A DNA stretch of 34,978 nucleotides from Silene noctiflora. Its lineage: Eukaryota > Streptophyta > Magnoliopsida > Caryophyllales > Caryophyllaceae. Shown here in pieces: positions 11,201-21,002 of the stretch (positions within the stretch are counted from its first letter, which is position 1; every line of letters starts with the position of its first letter). Below the pieces are notes generated by a model. It ran no database searches. It was not told the DNA's origin and saw only the letters and a program-made list of their open reading frames with translations. Position numbers and translations under genes: made by a program. Where the stretch lies: positions 81,219 to 116,196 of the forward strand of contig VHZZ01000777.1 of the NCBI GenBank assembly GCA_009801015.1, in the 5' to 3' direction.

Positions 11201-14200
11201 ATGTGAGAGTTGCTTCTTTTTACGTTCATGTTTTAACTTATAATGCTCAGAAATTCATAATTTGTATTGTTTCGTTTCTGTTTAACTCTACTATATTAAG
11301 TCTTTATCTACTTCCAATCACGTGTGAATTAAACCTCATTTTATTGCTGGTCTTTTATTTCACTCCTTTTGTTATTTCACGTGCTATGAGCCCATGAGCT
11401 TTCTATGAGCTTGTGAAAATAGCTTTTAGAATCCCTGTCTTTCCACATTTTGAGCTAGTTAATCCTTAGTCCGTATGTGCTTTCCTGGATTTTGGTATCT
11501 TTAATGGTGGTTCAATGCCCAAGATCAAAGATTTTAGATATTGTTATAAGTAAATAATATGTGTGTTTTCTTTGCATGTTCTCATTTCTCAGCTGTAAAA
11601 CGAATCAATTGGAACGTCCACTAATTCTTTTTCACACTTACTGTTTCTGTTTTTGTAGTATTGGGTTCAATGGAGCATCCTTTGTCAAGCCTGTCTGTTG
11701 AGGGTTCAGTGAGAGCAGATGGAGGAAGCTACCTAGGTAATGATAACAGCGCCTATCATTTTTTTAGGAACCAAAGTGGAGGTCTTGGAGGTGGATCTGG
11801 TGGCACTGTTCTCCTGTTTTTGTCAGCATTAACTATTAGCAGTAATGCAAGCCTTTCTAGTGTGGGTGGGAATGGTGGTCCACTCGGTGGCGGCGGCGGC
11901 GGTGGTGGCAGGGTGCATTTTCACTGGTCCAACATTCCAACTGGGGATCTGTATCAGCCAATTGCTAGTGTGAAAGGAAGCATATGTACCTGGTTTGTAT
12001 TTGTCTTTCGAATATTAATGGGGTTTATTCTGTACAACATACAATTTTTCGATGTCATCTGTGACCTGTTATGCTTCGGATTTAAGTTGTGTTATGTTTG
12101 GTAGAAGAATATAATAATTTTATGCTAAAAAAACTGATAATTTACTTTGTCAGAATGCTCGTTTTCATCTTCTCGTAATTCTTGGCATTTAGCATCTCAC
12201 ACCATAATTGCTGCTAAGTTTGTTTATTTTGGCTTTGGGTAGTGTTTAAAATCTGCATTCTATGTGTCATGGCAGAGTCGGAGGTTTTAATTCTTACTGA
12301 GTTATCAATGACTTGATGTATTATTCCTTTACATAGGGGAGGCGTTGGCAATGCTGAAGGTGGTGCTGGAGAAAATGGAACATTAACTGGAAAAGCTTGT
12401 CCTGAGGGCCTTTATGGCACCTTTTGCAAGGTTATTTTGACTTAAGAGTACTTTGAATTTCAAATCTCTACTTCTTCCGTACCAATATATTGTATATGTT
12501 TGATTTTGCACGAGCTTTTTAGGAGAGTCCAAATTTGGAGTCATGTCGTCCATTGTCTTTTCACCCTTCACTTTCCTCCACTTTTCAGCTTCCCTCATGA
12601 ACCCACCACCACTAAAACCCTCCACCTTTGACGCCTACTACCACCTCACTCCAGGCCACCACTCTCGCACTCTTGACTGCTATTTCCAGCCGCCTCCCAC
12701 CACCGCACGCCCACCGCTGCCATACCCAGCCGCCTTTCATGCCCTCATTACCTCCACTACCCCTACCGCATTGAAACCACCCCCATCACCACGAGACACT
12801 ACCCCCACCCATGATTCCCCTCCTGTACTCTCCAAAACCGTAGATCTAGAGTTTTCGAGGGCGGGAGAGGGGATTCGTGTGTGACAGAGGGTTTTCAGGC
12901 GTGGTGGATGGTGTCTCATTCCGACGGGGTCGTTTTGACAAGTAGTAGTGGGGGCAACGGTGGTGGTGGTAATTGCGTGGAGGTTGGGGAGAGGGGCGGA
13001 GGTAGTGGTGATGCGACCGAGTAGGGTGGTGGTGGAGGCATGGTGGGTGGTGGAGGTAACGGTTGGTGGTTGGATTGGGCTGATGTGAGTTTGGGTTAAT
13101 AAGAAGGTGAGGCATGAGGGTAGTTTAGCTATTTAAGAGGGTTATAGTTACCTAAATAGAAACGTATACAATCAAAAGGAACAACCCAAATTGGAAGACG
13201 TATTCAATGCATGGGAACAGAGGAAGTATTAGTTTATATTTCTTGTAAAAGCTAGTAAGCTACTACTTGCTTCGTTCTTTAATGATGTTCCCACTTCTTC
13301 AATATATGTGAGTAGTATTTTAATGTAGTGGTAACATCAATAAGATATGGAGGGAGTACTATTCTAGGCATAAATAGCAGAAGGCGGCAATATTTGCCTA
13401 GATGCATTGGAAGTATTATGTTCTATCATGTTTTGAAGGCCTGAAGAAGGCAAAGACTACCGGCTTACCCCTCTTGAGCAATCATGTAAATGGAGAAATC
13501 CAGAATCTGCCTCATTTAGAGTATTTGTTGATTTAGCATGACTTTAAATTTTAATGGGACAGCAACAATACTTGAGTCAACTAACTAATTAATTTATATA
13601 TGCAGTGTAGTTTAATTATACTGAGTTTTTTTTTTTCTTTTTTGAATGTGTCCTTTCAGTTTGCCACTAAGGTCCTGGGTTTAATTATCCTGGATAATTG
13701 TCCTTTTGCCTCTAGGAATATTTGCTTAGATGCTCCGGAACACATGTGTTCCCTAGATGATTCCGGATTTCAATTTTGCATTTCTTCCAGTGTGTTACTA
13801 TCACTCTTCTGTTCTTCCCTCTAAAAATTTCTGTGGAGCAAGCAGAGGCTAACCTTTTTTACTTTTTATTTTTTTGAGGAAGTTTCAAGTTCATATAAAT
13901 TAATGTAGTGTTTTTATTTTGTAGGAATGCCCCTCCGGGACTTACAAAAATGTTGTTGGATCTGATGAATCCCTTTGTCAATCTTGTCCTCATTTGGAGC
14001 TTCCTCACCGTGCTATCTATATTAGTGTGAGAGGTATGTGTATATTTTGACTCTTTATTTAGTGCAGGGCTTTGTGAGCTTGTTATAGGAAACAATCAGC
14101 ATGTCTACATCTTTTTTAGAATATTATTTTCTGGGCACCGTAGATAAAGCTTGTCTCCCATGTCTCCATATACTTATTTGATGATGACATTACCTGATGT

Positions 14201-17200
14201 CCTTCATCTGATTCTTTAAGGCTGCTGTCTGGGTACTCTGTATATATAAATTTCATCATCTCCTGTCTCCTGGCTTATACTAGTTATTTGATGACAGCAT
14301 TATCTGACTTTCTTCTTTACAGGTGGTGTCACTGAAACTCCATGTCCATACAAATGCATTTCGGATAGATATCACATGCCGCACTGTTATACAGCTCTTG
14401 AAGAGCTAATTTATACATTTGGAGGACCTTGGTTGTTTGGTCTTCTTTTGGTGGGTCTACTCTTACTGTTGGCTGTTGTGCTTAGTGTGGCTCGCATGAG
14501 ATTTGTTGGTGTTGATGACCTACCTGGCCCTGCCCCTACTCAACATGGCTCACAGATAGATCACTCTTTCCCTTTTCTAGAGTCGCTCAATGAGGTATGC
14601 ATCCATTTTCTGGTGCTCTTGACATTAATTTTATTAGTCTTTTCGATTCTGAGTGTAGTCTATACTTCATGCTCTGTAAATATAATATGTAAGTTATCGT
14701 CCATTGCTTTCATTGTACAGTTGAAGTGCTGAAAATTTTTCATGCTGCCTTCTCTTGCAGGTTTTGGAAACAAATAGAGCCGAGGAGTCTCAGAGCCATG
14801 TACACAGGATGTATTTTATGGGTCCAAACACATTTAGTGAACCATGGCATCTCCCGCACTCCCCACCTGATCAGTTAAAAGAGATAGTGTATGTATCATC
14901 TCAACATTTAGAGCTAACTATTTTAGTGCTAATTCAAACCTCCCACCGTTTCTATACCTCCTTTTTAAATTTCCACCTATTCTAATGTTTTTAAAACTCT
15001 CTCCCTTTTTCTAAATATTTAGTCGGAAACCCCCATCAAAAGTCCATTTTTCAAAGACAATTTTTTGCAAAATCAATTATGAAACATTTTCATTCTTGTC
15101 CAAATTTTACTTTTTTGTGGAAGAAATAGATTTATTCACGATTTATAGTGCCAACGACGTTGTTTATTTTGGCAAATGTGGGCATTTGGTAGGAGTTTTG
15201 AAGGAAATGTTCATAAAAGGTGAGAGTTTGAAAAAAAATTAGGAACGGTGGGAGTTTTTAAAATGAGGTATAGAAAAGTTGAGTTTTATTTTTATTAATG
15301 AATGGACAGCTCATTTTCCATAAAATAGTTCTAACTTGTAAGTAGCCACTACTCGTCATTATTCATTTGTCGAAGATTATAAATTTTCCGTCCCATTTGC
15401 AGGTATGAGGGTGCTTTTAATAGATTTGTGGATGAGGTTAACCTATTGGCAACATATCAATGGTGGGAGGGATCAGTGTACAGTATACTTTCTGTTTTGG
15501 CACACCCGTTGGCATGGTCATGGCTGTTGTGGCGCCGTCGAATTAAGCTGCAGCGACTTCGTGAGTTTGTCCGGTCAGAATACGATCATGCATGCTTACG
15601 CTCTTGTCGTTCACGTGCTCTTTATGAAGGGATTAAGGTAGGTTTGCTGGCAACCAATTCTTAAACCTATTATAAGTGACGTGTCAGAAAGAATGATCAT
15701 TTGCCGATACTTATACCCAAATAGTAAAGTATGGATACATGACCATTAGTGACCTTTGAGGAAGAGAGTTTACCTTATTGTTTGCCAGTTTTTATCCAGC
15801 TGCTCGTTTATTTGTTGTCTATATTTTGAGGGTTGCATTCTGTCTCTATAGGTTGCTGCTACTCCTGACTTGATGCTGGCCTATGTGGATTTTTTCCTTG
15901 GTGGTGATGAAAAAAGGAGCGATCTACCTCCTCGTCTGCATCAAAGGTTTCCTTTAGCTATGTTTTTTGGTGGTGATGGAAGTTATATTGCACCCCTCAC
16001 TCTTCACAGTGATAATATTCTAACTAGCCTTATGAGTCAGGTATGATTCAAAGTCCCACAAATATAAAAAGACCCTTAAAATAATGGAATTGTGGGAATA
16101 AAAGATGTGTTCACTTAATTTGACTGACTCTGGTATTTCTGATTGGTTTCAGTCTGTTCCACCCACGACTTGGTATAGGCTGGTTGCTGGTGTAAATGCT
16201 CATCTTCGGCTGGTTCGTCGTGGATGTTTAAGGAAAACATTCAGGCCTGTTCTCCGATGGCTCGAGAGTCATGCCAACCGAGCACTTCGGAATTATGGTT
16301 TACGTGCTGATCTAGCCTGTTTTCAAGCCACAGCTTGTGGTTATCATCAATATGGTTTGTTGATCTGTGCTGTTGATGATAACATTGAATCTTCAACCGC
16401 TGAATGTCAAGATGGGAGAATGCGGGCTGACCAACCTTCCAGGTAAGCCTAGTATGTTAATTAATTGTATCTTCTTGATGTTGTATATTCATCTGAAATT
16501 TAACTTCGACTCTTCATCATGGGTACTGTACTCGTCCGACTTACACTCAAGGGAACCCGTACATGGCCTTACCACTCCGACATTCCCCTGTGAGAGTCAA
16601 ACAGGGAGGATTGCAAGACAAAAAAATAAATAAATTAAAAAGACTATGTGAAGCTTTTATTTGATGGTGGTTGATATTATTACCTTGATTCCCCTTTTCA
16701 AACATCTCTATAGTTCGCTTGAAAAAACTAACATCAGAGCCTTAGTCCCAAAGTGATTTGGGGACTTGAAAAAACTAACAAGTATTTTAAATTTCTAACT
16801 TTTTCTTTTGGTTCTGAAGACCTGTACTGGCATCCATACCTCATTTTAGGATAGTACCCATGTCCAAAAAAATGTGTTTTGACGAGTATGGCACTTGGAT
16901 ATTTTATCATATCCAATCCTTATATCCGAGTTACATAGTCATCTGTATCTGCATACACATTGCTCCTCTGCTCTGTAATTAACTAATTGTCTATCCTTTG
17001 TACCTGTAGCAGCATTACTAGGGGGAGTTCGTCAGGTTTTCAGTGGGAAGAACCCCTCATGGAGCATTTGGATAAAAGAAGTGAATATCTTTCAAGCCAG
17101 AAGAAGTCGTATGGATTGACTCTGGACATTGGCAACATACAAAACCTAGAGGAAAGAAGAGACCTTTTCTTCCCCTTCTCTCTCATACTTCACAATACAA

Positions 17201-18506
17201 AGCCTGTTGGACATCAGGTAATGATTTTTAAATGTTTGAATACTCATTTAACTTTGGTAATTTAGCAAGTGAAAGATCTCAGGAGTTGGAATGCCTTGTT
17301 AACCAGTTTTTATTGTCCTCATGTAGGATCTTGTTGGTTTGGTCATCTCAATAATACTGCTAGGAGATTTCAGCCTAGTGCTGCTTACCTTACTCCAGCT
17401 GTATTCAGTATCAATGGCATACGTCTTTCTTGTTCTATTCATATTACCACTGGGCATTCTCCTACCGTTTCCGGCTGGGATTAATGCTTTGTTCAGCCAT
17501 GGTCCTCGACGATCTGCTGGCCTTGCTCGGTTGTATGCTCTCTGGAACATTAACTCTGTGGTCAATGTTGTAAGTGACCCTCTCTCTCTGTTACATACAA
17601 TCGCTGTGTTTGCAGTCTGCTGTTGTCGTTGAATTTTCATTTGTGTAACCTATGGTTAATCCAAGTTACTATAGTAATGACCTAAAAGTAATGTAGATGA
17701 TTGTTTCTATATTTGGCTGCCTCATCTCATGGTAATCCACAACGTATATGATACAATGATACTCTAGTCTCTATCATATATGAAGCTTGCTTTTCGCATG
17801 ACGGCAAAGAAAATGAAAAACATAGTGTTTTTGAGGATGTTAAATTGAACCAACTTGCGCATGCAAGAAGATATCACATCATTCACATGGGTTGTTGGTT
17901 ATAAAAAGTGAGTATAGGTCATTTGACATTAGGCTGAGTAAGCAAGTTGTTACTTGTTATTATCAAATTTTTTCTTCACATTCAACTTTCTGCAGCCTTT
18001 GCTCTACTGTGACCCTCATTATTATTGTTCTGAGTTGCTTCGATTGTGCAAAATAGGTCGTGGCGTTGATTTGTGGTTACGTGCACTTCAAGTCCCAATC
18101 ATCTCGAAGCAAAACATTACCTTATTTGCAGCCGTGGGGCATGTAAGTTGCTCTTATGAATTACGAGTACTTGCTACTAGTTTCTCTTCATCACCAAGTA
18201 ATTATATTCAACTTATATGGGACTAATGATAAAATACGCCTCTTAATAAACACTCATATGAGATGGTCTTCCCTGGGAGACCAACTTCTAACCCCTAACT
18301 AAATGAAGAATGCATGGGATTTGACTCATTGATCCCTGTTTATTGGTTGTATCTGTAGGGATGAAAGGGAATGGTGGATTTTTCCGGCTGGACTGCTTTT
18401 GTGTAAATGTCTTCAGTCTAGACTGATCAACTGGCATGTTGCAAATCTGGAGATTCAAGATCGCTCTTTGTATAGTACCGACTTTGACGTATTTTGGCAG
18501 TCATAA
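2295..18506 (+). CDS. Large glycine-rich membrane protein with ephrin-receptor-like Cys module
   Basis: Hand-built model of 22 exons: 2295-3139, 6598-6713, 7361-7569, 7875-7994, 8193-8315, 8404-8529, 10080-10135, 10231-10330, 10414-10531, 10730-10951, 11659-11992, 12337-12430, 13925-14033, 14323-14594, 14761-14888, 15403-15637, 15852-16040, 16153-16442, 17010-17217, 17327-17569, 18057-18142, 18359-18506. All introns are GT-AG and in phase; total 4371 bases, 1456 residues. Order of parts: signal peptide (about 1-30), acidic run DDDDDE (38-43), proline-rich tract, a long extracellular region with repeated Gly-rich blocks (GGGGGG, GGNGG) and many N-glycosylation sites, a Cys-rich module with CPEG...FCKECPSGTY (about 811-880), a membrane segment (about 893-914), a conserved intracellular-type region with YQWWEG and RLREFVRSEYDH, and further hydrophobic segments near 1299-1345, 1380-1390 and 1412-1426. 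It matches the plant family typified by Arabidopsis AT5G11700 and AT4G32920, annotated as glycine-rich or ephrin type-B receptor-like. No kinase domain is present. Biochemical role unknown; cell surface or endomembrane location is inferred. Confidence 0.9.
3749..4765. mobile_element. Non-autonomous DNA transposon with long TIRs
   Basis: The left arm starts GGGTGATTTCCCTGTATAATG and the complement of the right end starts GGGAGATTTCCGTTCATAATG; both continue with CTACAAAGAAAA, CTTCCCTTCATAT and, after a gap, GGATAATATTTACC(T/A)AAGG. The arms thus extend over about 100-130 bases. The interior of about 750 bases is AT-rich with no transposase. The words TAGTT on both sides may be part of a target duplication, but the borders are uncertain by several bases. 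The element lies wholly within intron 1 of gene 1 and is removed by splicing. Confidence 0.65.
5045..5480. repeat. Degenerate word-repeat island (CCGAACC / TTGGGTTTGG)
   Basis: The strand switches composition: short TTGGGT/TTTGGTT words at 5055-5080, then AACCAAAT, ATCCAATTC, AATCCAAAACC and ACCCTATCC words at about 5110-5240, then a G-rich/T-rich counterpart (TTGGGTTTGG, GGATTCGG, GGATTGGGTATGGG) at about 5320-5470. The halves are loosely complementary. Such fuzzy word arrays are typical of old plant hAT-type MITEs, but I could not place inverted ends or a target duplication here. The open frames across it come from the word structure. Confidence 0.4.
7072..7234. mobile_element. Degenerate Stowaway-like fragment in intron 2
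   Basis: The stretch ends with CCGAGGGAGTA, the mirror of the Stowaway start TACTCCCTC, within intron 2 of gene 1. The opposite end is not recognisable. An internal direct repeat, ATATTCTTCT, occurs twice around 7092-7125. It is called only from one terminus, so confidence is low. Confidence 0.3.
9000..9400. repeat. Degenerate AACCGA word-repeat island
   Basis: Words such as AACCGA, CCCGAA and GAACCGA recur with variable spacing at 9013-9205, and again at 9360-9390 (CCCGAAACAGAACTGAACCGAA). The right boundary reads, on the complement, AGCAGCATTCATTTCGGTTC, which resembles known hAT MITE ends that run into CGGTTCGG words. No clean 8-bp duplication was found, so the element type is inferred from resemblance only. 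Confidence 0.35.
9673..9975. mobile_element. MITE-like foldback with central hairpin
   Basis: The left end (CATTGTCTGAAGGAGGG) and the complement of the right end (CTTTGTTTGAAAGAAGGG) match at most positions, and both continue into AGGGAAA-type purine tracts. At the middle, 9819-9828 and 9833-9842 form a perfect 10-base hairpin (GGGAAATGGA / TCCATTTCCC) around a TCCC loop. No target duplication is clear. The segment is confined to intron 6 of gene 1. Confidence 0.4.
12471..13226. mobile_element. TIR element with TA flanks and C-rich/G-rich core
   Basis: The left end reads CTTCTTCCGTACC and the complement of the right end CTTCCTCTGTTCCC; both are flanked by TA (12469-12470 and 13227-13228), the mark of Tc1/mariner-Stowaway insertions. 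The inverted similarity extends about 30 bases at moderate identity. The interior is C-rich at about 12600-12840 and G-rich at about 12850-13100, so the single strand could fold into a long imperfect hairpin. No transposase is seen. It is longer than ordinary Stowaway elements, which suggests an internal gain or a different subfamily. Confidence 0.55.
13266..13356. mobile_element. Stowaway MITE, 91 bp
   Basis: The complement of the right end reads CTCCCTCCATATCTTATTG, the canonical Stowaway terminus, and the left end is a diverged copy (CTTGCTTCGTTCTTTAATG). Both sides carry TA (13264-13265, 13357-13358). The arms continue with GATGTT(A/C)CCAC, leaving only a short loop. The element sits in intron 12 of gene 1. 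Confidence 0.7.
14930..15295. mobile_element. Foldback MITE-like element in intron 15
   Basis: Near 14938-15010 the sequence has the blocks CCTCCCACCGTTTCTATACCTCCTTTTTAAA and AAAACTCTCTCCC; near 15195-15290 the complement carries CTATACCTCATTTTAAAAACTCCCACCGTTCCT and CAAACTCTCACC. Block order differs slightly between arms, so it is an old or rearranged inverted repeat. It lies in intron 15 of gene 1 (14889-15402). Borders are approximate. Confidence 0.45.
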
Positions 18507-19149
18507 AGAGTCATTAGTTCCATTTTTCTTATTGTTTTGTGCCCGAGCATTGGGTTTTTGTATGCTGTTGTTGGGCGTAGATGAGTGAAACAAAGAACAG
18601 AAAAGAAAAAAGCAAACAGAAGGGCGGTAAAGGAGAAATATTAGTAGTAGGGGTAAATGCCATTCTTTTGTGTAGCGGACTCACTGTGCAGTAAACAGTT
18701 ATGTAGTCACTTGTGTCTCTTTTGTATATAATAGGTGCAAATATGGTCCCCGTTTTTGATCAATGTATCCATTCATCCTAGCGCAATATCCTGAATAATT
18801 ATGGTCACTAATGTATCGATGATTATCTAACTTGATATTTGGTGAATTATAGAGCTGGCAAATCTTGTTCGGACTCACCCCCTCTAAAATCTATGTATGT
18901 TTTTTGAGGAACATCAGAGATGATCAACAAGCAGACCGGACAACTGGGTTTATACCGGAGGAATTCCCTATTTACTAAAAGAATAGAAATTTTCATATTT
19001 TTCCCTCAAAAAGCATTTTTTAAATAAGGAAGGTAATTACAATTATGTGCATTCACTACAAAAAGGAAACTAATAATTACGGAGTACATTTTTATTTCAT
19101 TAAATTATTATCTTCTAATTAAAATTAATATTTTCACCTAACTCTAAAC
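18507..19149. other. 3' flank of gene 1
   Basis: The first few hundred bases after the TAA at 18504-18506 probably form the 3' untranslated region; a TGTATATAATA far-upstream-type element lies at about 18723-18733. No canonical AATAAA was picked out near it. The remainder to 19141 is AT-rich with no gene. Confidence 0.45.
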
Positions 19150-19618
19150 CATTGTTGTTAAAATCGCGATCCGGATCGTAGGATCGTACGATCCTACGAT
19201 CCAAAAGGTAGAAAACGATCCAAATCGTCGTAGGATCGTTTTGGTGGTAGGATCGGTACAGGATCGGTCAGGATCGGGTAGGATNGCATAGGATCGCATA
19301 GGATCGTGTAGGATCGGTGGTAGGATCGTTCAGGATCGTAAAATGCTTATTTGTGTTAGAAATTTGTGAGTTGGTTGTTCTTCTATACTTACAACTCTAA
19401 ATTAAAGGTATATATATAATATTTTGATAAGATTATTAAGACTTTCATGTCATTAAATAAACTTTTAACATTATACATCATAAATTATACCAAATTGTTT
19501 ACATAGACTTGTTTATCCAAGCTATTTGTAGGATCTTCCGATCCTACGATTTGATCCTACGATCCGATCCTACCACCCCTCTTCGATCCAAAGTAGAATC
19601 CCGATCCTGACAACATTG
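19150..19618. mobile_element. hAT-type MITE built of GGATCG words
   Basis: An exact 8-bp duplication, CTCTAAAC, flanks the element at 19142-19149 and 19619-19626, as hAT transposons produce. The left end CATTGTTGTTAAAATCGCGAT and the complement of the right end CAATGTTGTCAGGATCGGGAT are inverted repeats matching at 17 of 23 positions. The interior has more than a dozen variants of GGATCG, AGGATCGTA and their complements at 19166-19340 and 19530-19610, with an AT-rich spacer between. It has no coding capacity. One undetermined base (n) sits at 19285 within the word array. Confidence 0.8.
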
Positions 19619-19781
19619 CTCTAAACTATAATCTCTTAATTAAAATATAAATTAATTACATTACTCAATTCTCCTAATTAATTATCAACAAAGCAAAATA
19701 CAATAAACAAAAATATGGACAATTAAAGAAATATCACTATTTTATAAGGAATTTATTTATAAAGTAAAAAAACTATATATA

Positions 19782-19811
19782 CCGTGCATTTATTGCACGG
19801 GGTCTAACTAG
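19782..19811 (+). mobile_element. Possible Helitron 3' terminus
   Basis: A hairpin with arms CCGTGCA (19782-19788) and TGCACGG (19794-19800) is followed after seven bases by CTAG at 19808-19811 and then T. Helitrons end in a short hairpin about ten bases before a CTRR terminus and insert between A and T. I could not locate a matching 5' TC end, so only the end is called and the extent is unknown. The hAT-type element upstream would be nested in it if the start lies before 19142. Confidence 0.45.
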
Positions 19812-20855
19812 TTTACTAGCATTAAATGAATAATATTTTTATGATATGGACTGTTTTACGGTGTCACACCGTCTTATTCTATAATTTGTGTTCATTGGTA
19901 TTCCGTACATGTTTAGCATAAAAACATGTGAGAGACATTTCCTCACTAATTTACTGAGAGATAATTTTTCGGTGTTTTTAATGTATTTTTCGGAATTTTA
20001 CTGTTATTGGTCGTTTTAAAACTCTTGTATTTGGTACATGTTTTTATGATAAATGTACCCATTTTATTGAAAACTATGACCATTTTTTATTAGTATACCT
20101 ACGTATTCGTTTTATTACTTTTCATGTTAAGAGAGATAATTTCAGGCTGGGTTGGTTTGAGTTATAATGCGACCCAACTATTGTAGATGGGTTTTATAGT
20201 AAATCATAAATGATTTCAAATTGTGTATAATTTAAATTATTTCGAATTGAAATGAGTTAATTACAATTTAAGTAATTTCGAGCGTGTATTATCATGGGAG
20301 TCGATAATCACGAGAGATTCCAGTTATTCCAAAAATTCAAATTCGGCTTCTGTAGTAGACAATGTAAAAGCAATGTCTGAGTTAATCATTTAATGTGGTA
20401 ATGCGGTTTGTGATCGGAGGAATTTTAAGGTCTGGTCTACATCCTGAAAACGTATTATGTATGAATGTGATCCGACTTCAGGAAGTCAATAGATTGAACT
20501 TCTCCAAAATCCAAATTTTTACAAGATCTACTCACCATAATTTGGGTCATGACACATCAGTACCAAGTCTTCCTATTTGAGTTGACACACCTCATCCTCG
20601 CAACCTTTCAATCAAACCGTAAGACCTAACATCCAAATCTTCCTTCTATTAAAGCAAGATTATTTCTTACATTTTTAGAGACGCACCTCATCAACCCCAT
20701 CAATAAAGCATGACTCTTTTAAGAATAGTGGTAGGGTCACTCGGAAAAAAAAAAACAAAAAAACAAAAACAAATTTATTGTACTACATTGAAATGACAGT
20801 CACTATAGGTAATTTTCTGTCATTTTTTATGCAGCATTCACATATTTGCTTTTTA
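19812..20855. other. Intergenic AT-rich DNA
   Basis: No gene or named repeat was recognised. The stretch at 19850-20150 contains the word pair ACGGTGTCACACCGTC, a small inverted repeat near 19858-19877. A poly-A-rich run (A tracts broken by single C) lies at 20743-20770. The plus-strand open frame 20395-20580 has no family features. Confidence 0.5.
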
Positions 20856-20857
20856 TA

Positions 20858-21000
20858 CTCCCTCCTATTCACCATTTTCTTCCCCTTTCCTTTTTGTACA
20901 AGAGATAAGAAATTGAATTTGGACCACACAAAACACACTACCCCACATCTTGAATAATCCGTTTAAGGAAATAGGGAAGAAAATGGTGAATAGGAGGGAG
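20858..21000. mobile_element. Stowaway MITE, 143 bp
   Basis: Near-perfect inverted ends: the left reads CTCCCTCCTATTCACCATTT, and the right is its exact complement over at least 30 bases, continuing TCTTCCC. TA dinucleotides flank it at 20856-20857 and 21001-21002. Length, ends and target site fit Stowaway (Tc1/mariner) MITEs. The high identity of the arms points to a fairly recent insertion. Confidence 0.93.
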
Positions 21001-21002
21001 TA

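Larger units (their letters stand above)
12431..13924 (+). other. Intron 12 of gene 1 with nested MITEs
   Basis: The 1.5-kb intron lies between the exon ending with FCK and the exon starting ECPSG, inside the Cys-rich module. About half of it is a 756-base TIR element (12471-13226), followed 39 bases later by a 91-base Stowaway MITE (13266-13356). The remainder, 13357-13924, shows nothing I can name. Open frames at 12543-13115 on both strands are interior low-complexity sequence of the larger element. Confidence 0.75.

Noticed and set aside
12841..13090. Possible captured host gene fragment in the G-rich arm
   Set aside because: No recognisable protein domain in any frame, so gene capture is not claimed.
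12543..13115. Proline-rich plus-strand frame and its minus-strand counterpart
   Set aside because: Interior of a TA-flanked TIR element in intron 12; low complexity and not in frame with flanking exons.
19166..19340. Regularly repeated words that might suggest a CRISPR-like array
   Set aside because: The words are 6-11 bases, on both strands, without unique spacers, and they sit within a hAT-type element of a plant genome.
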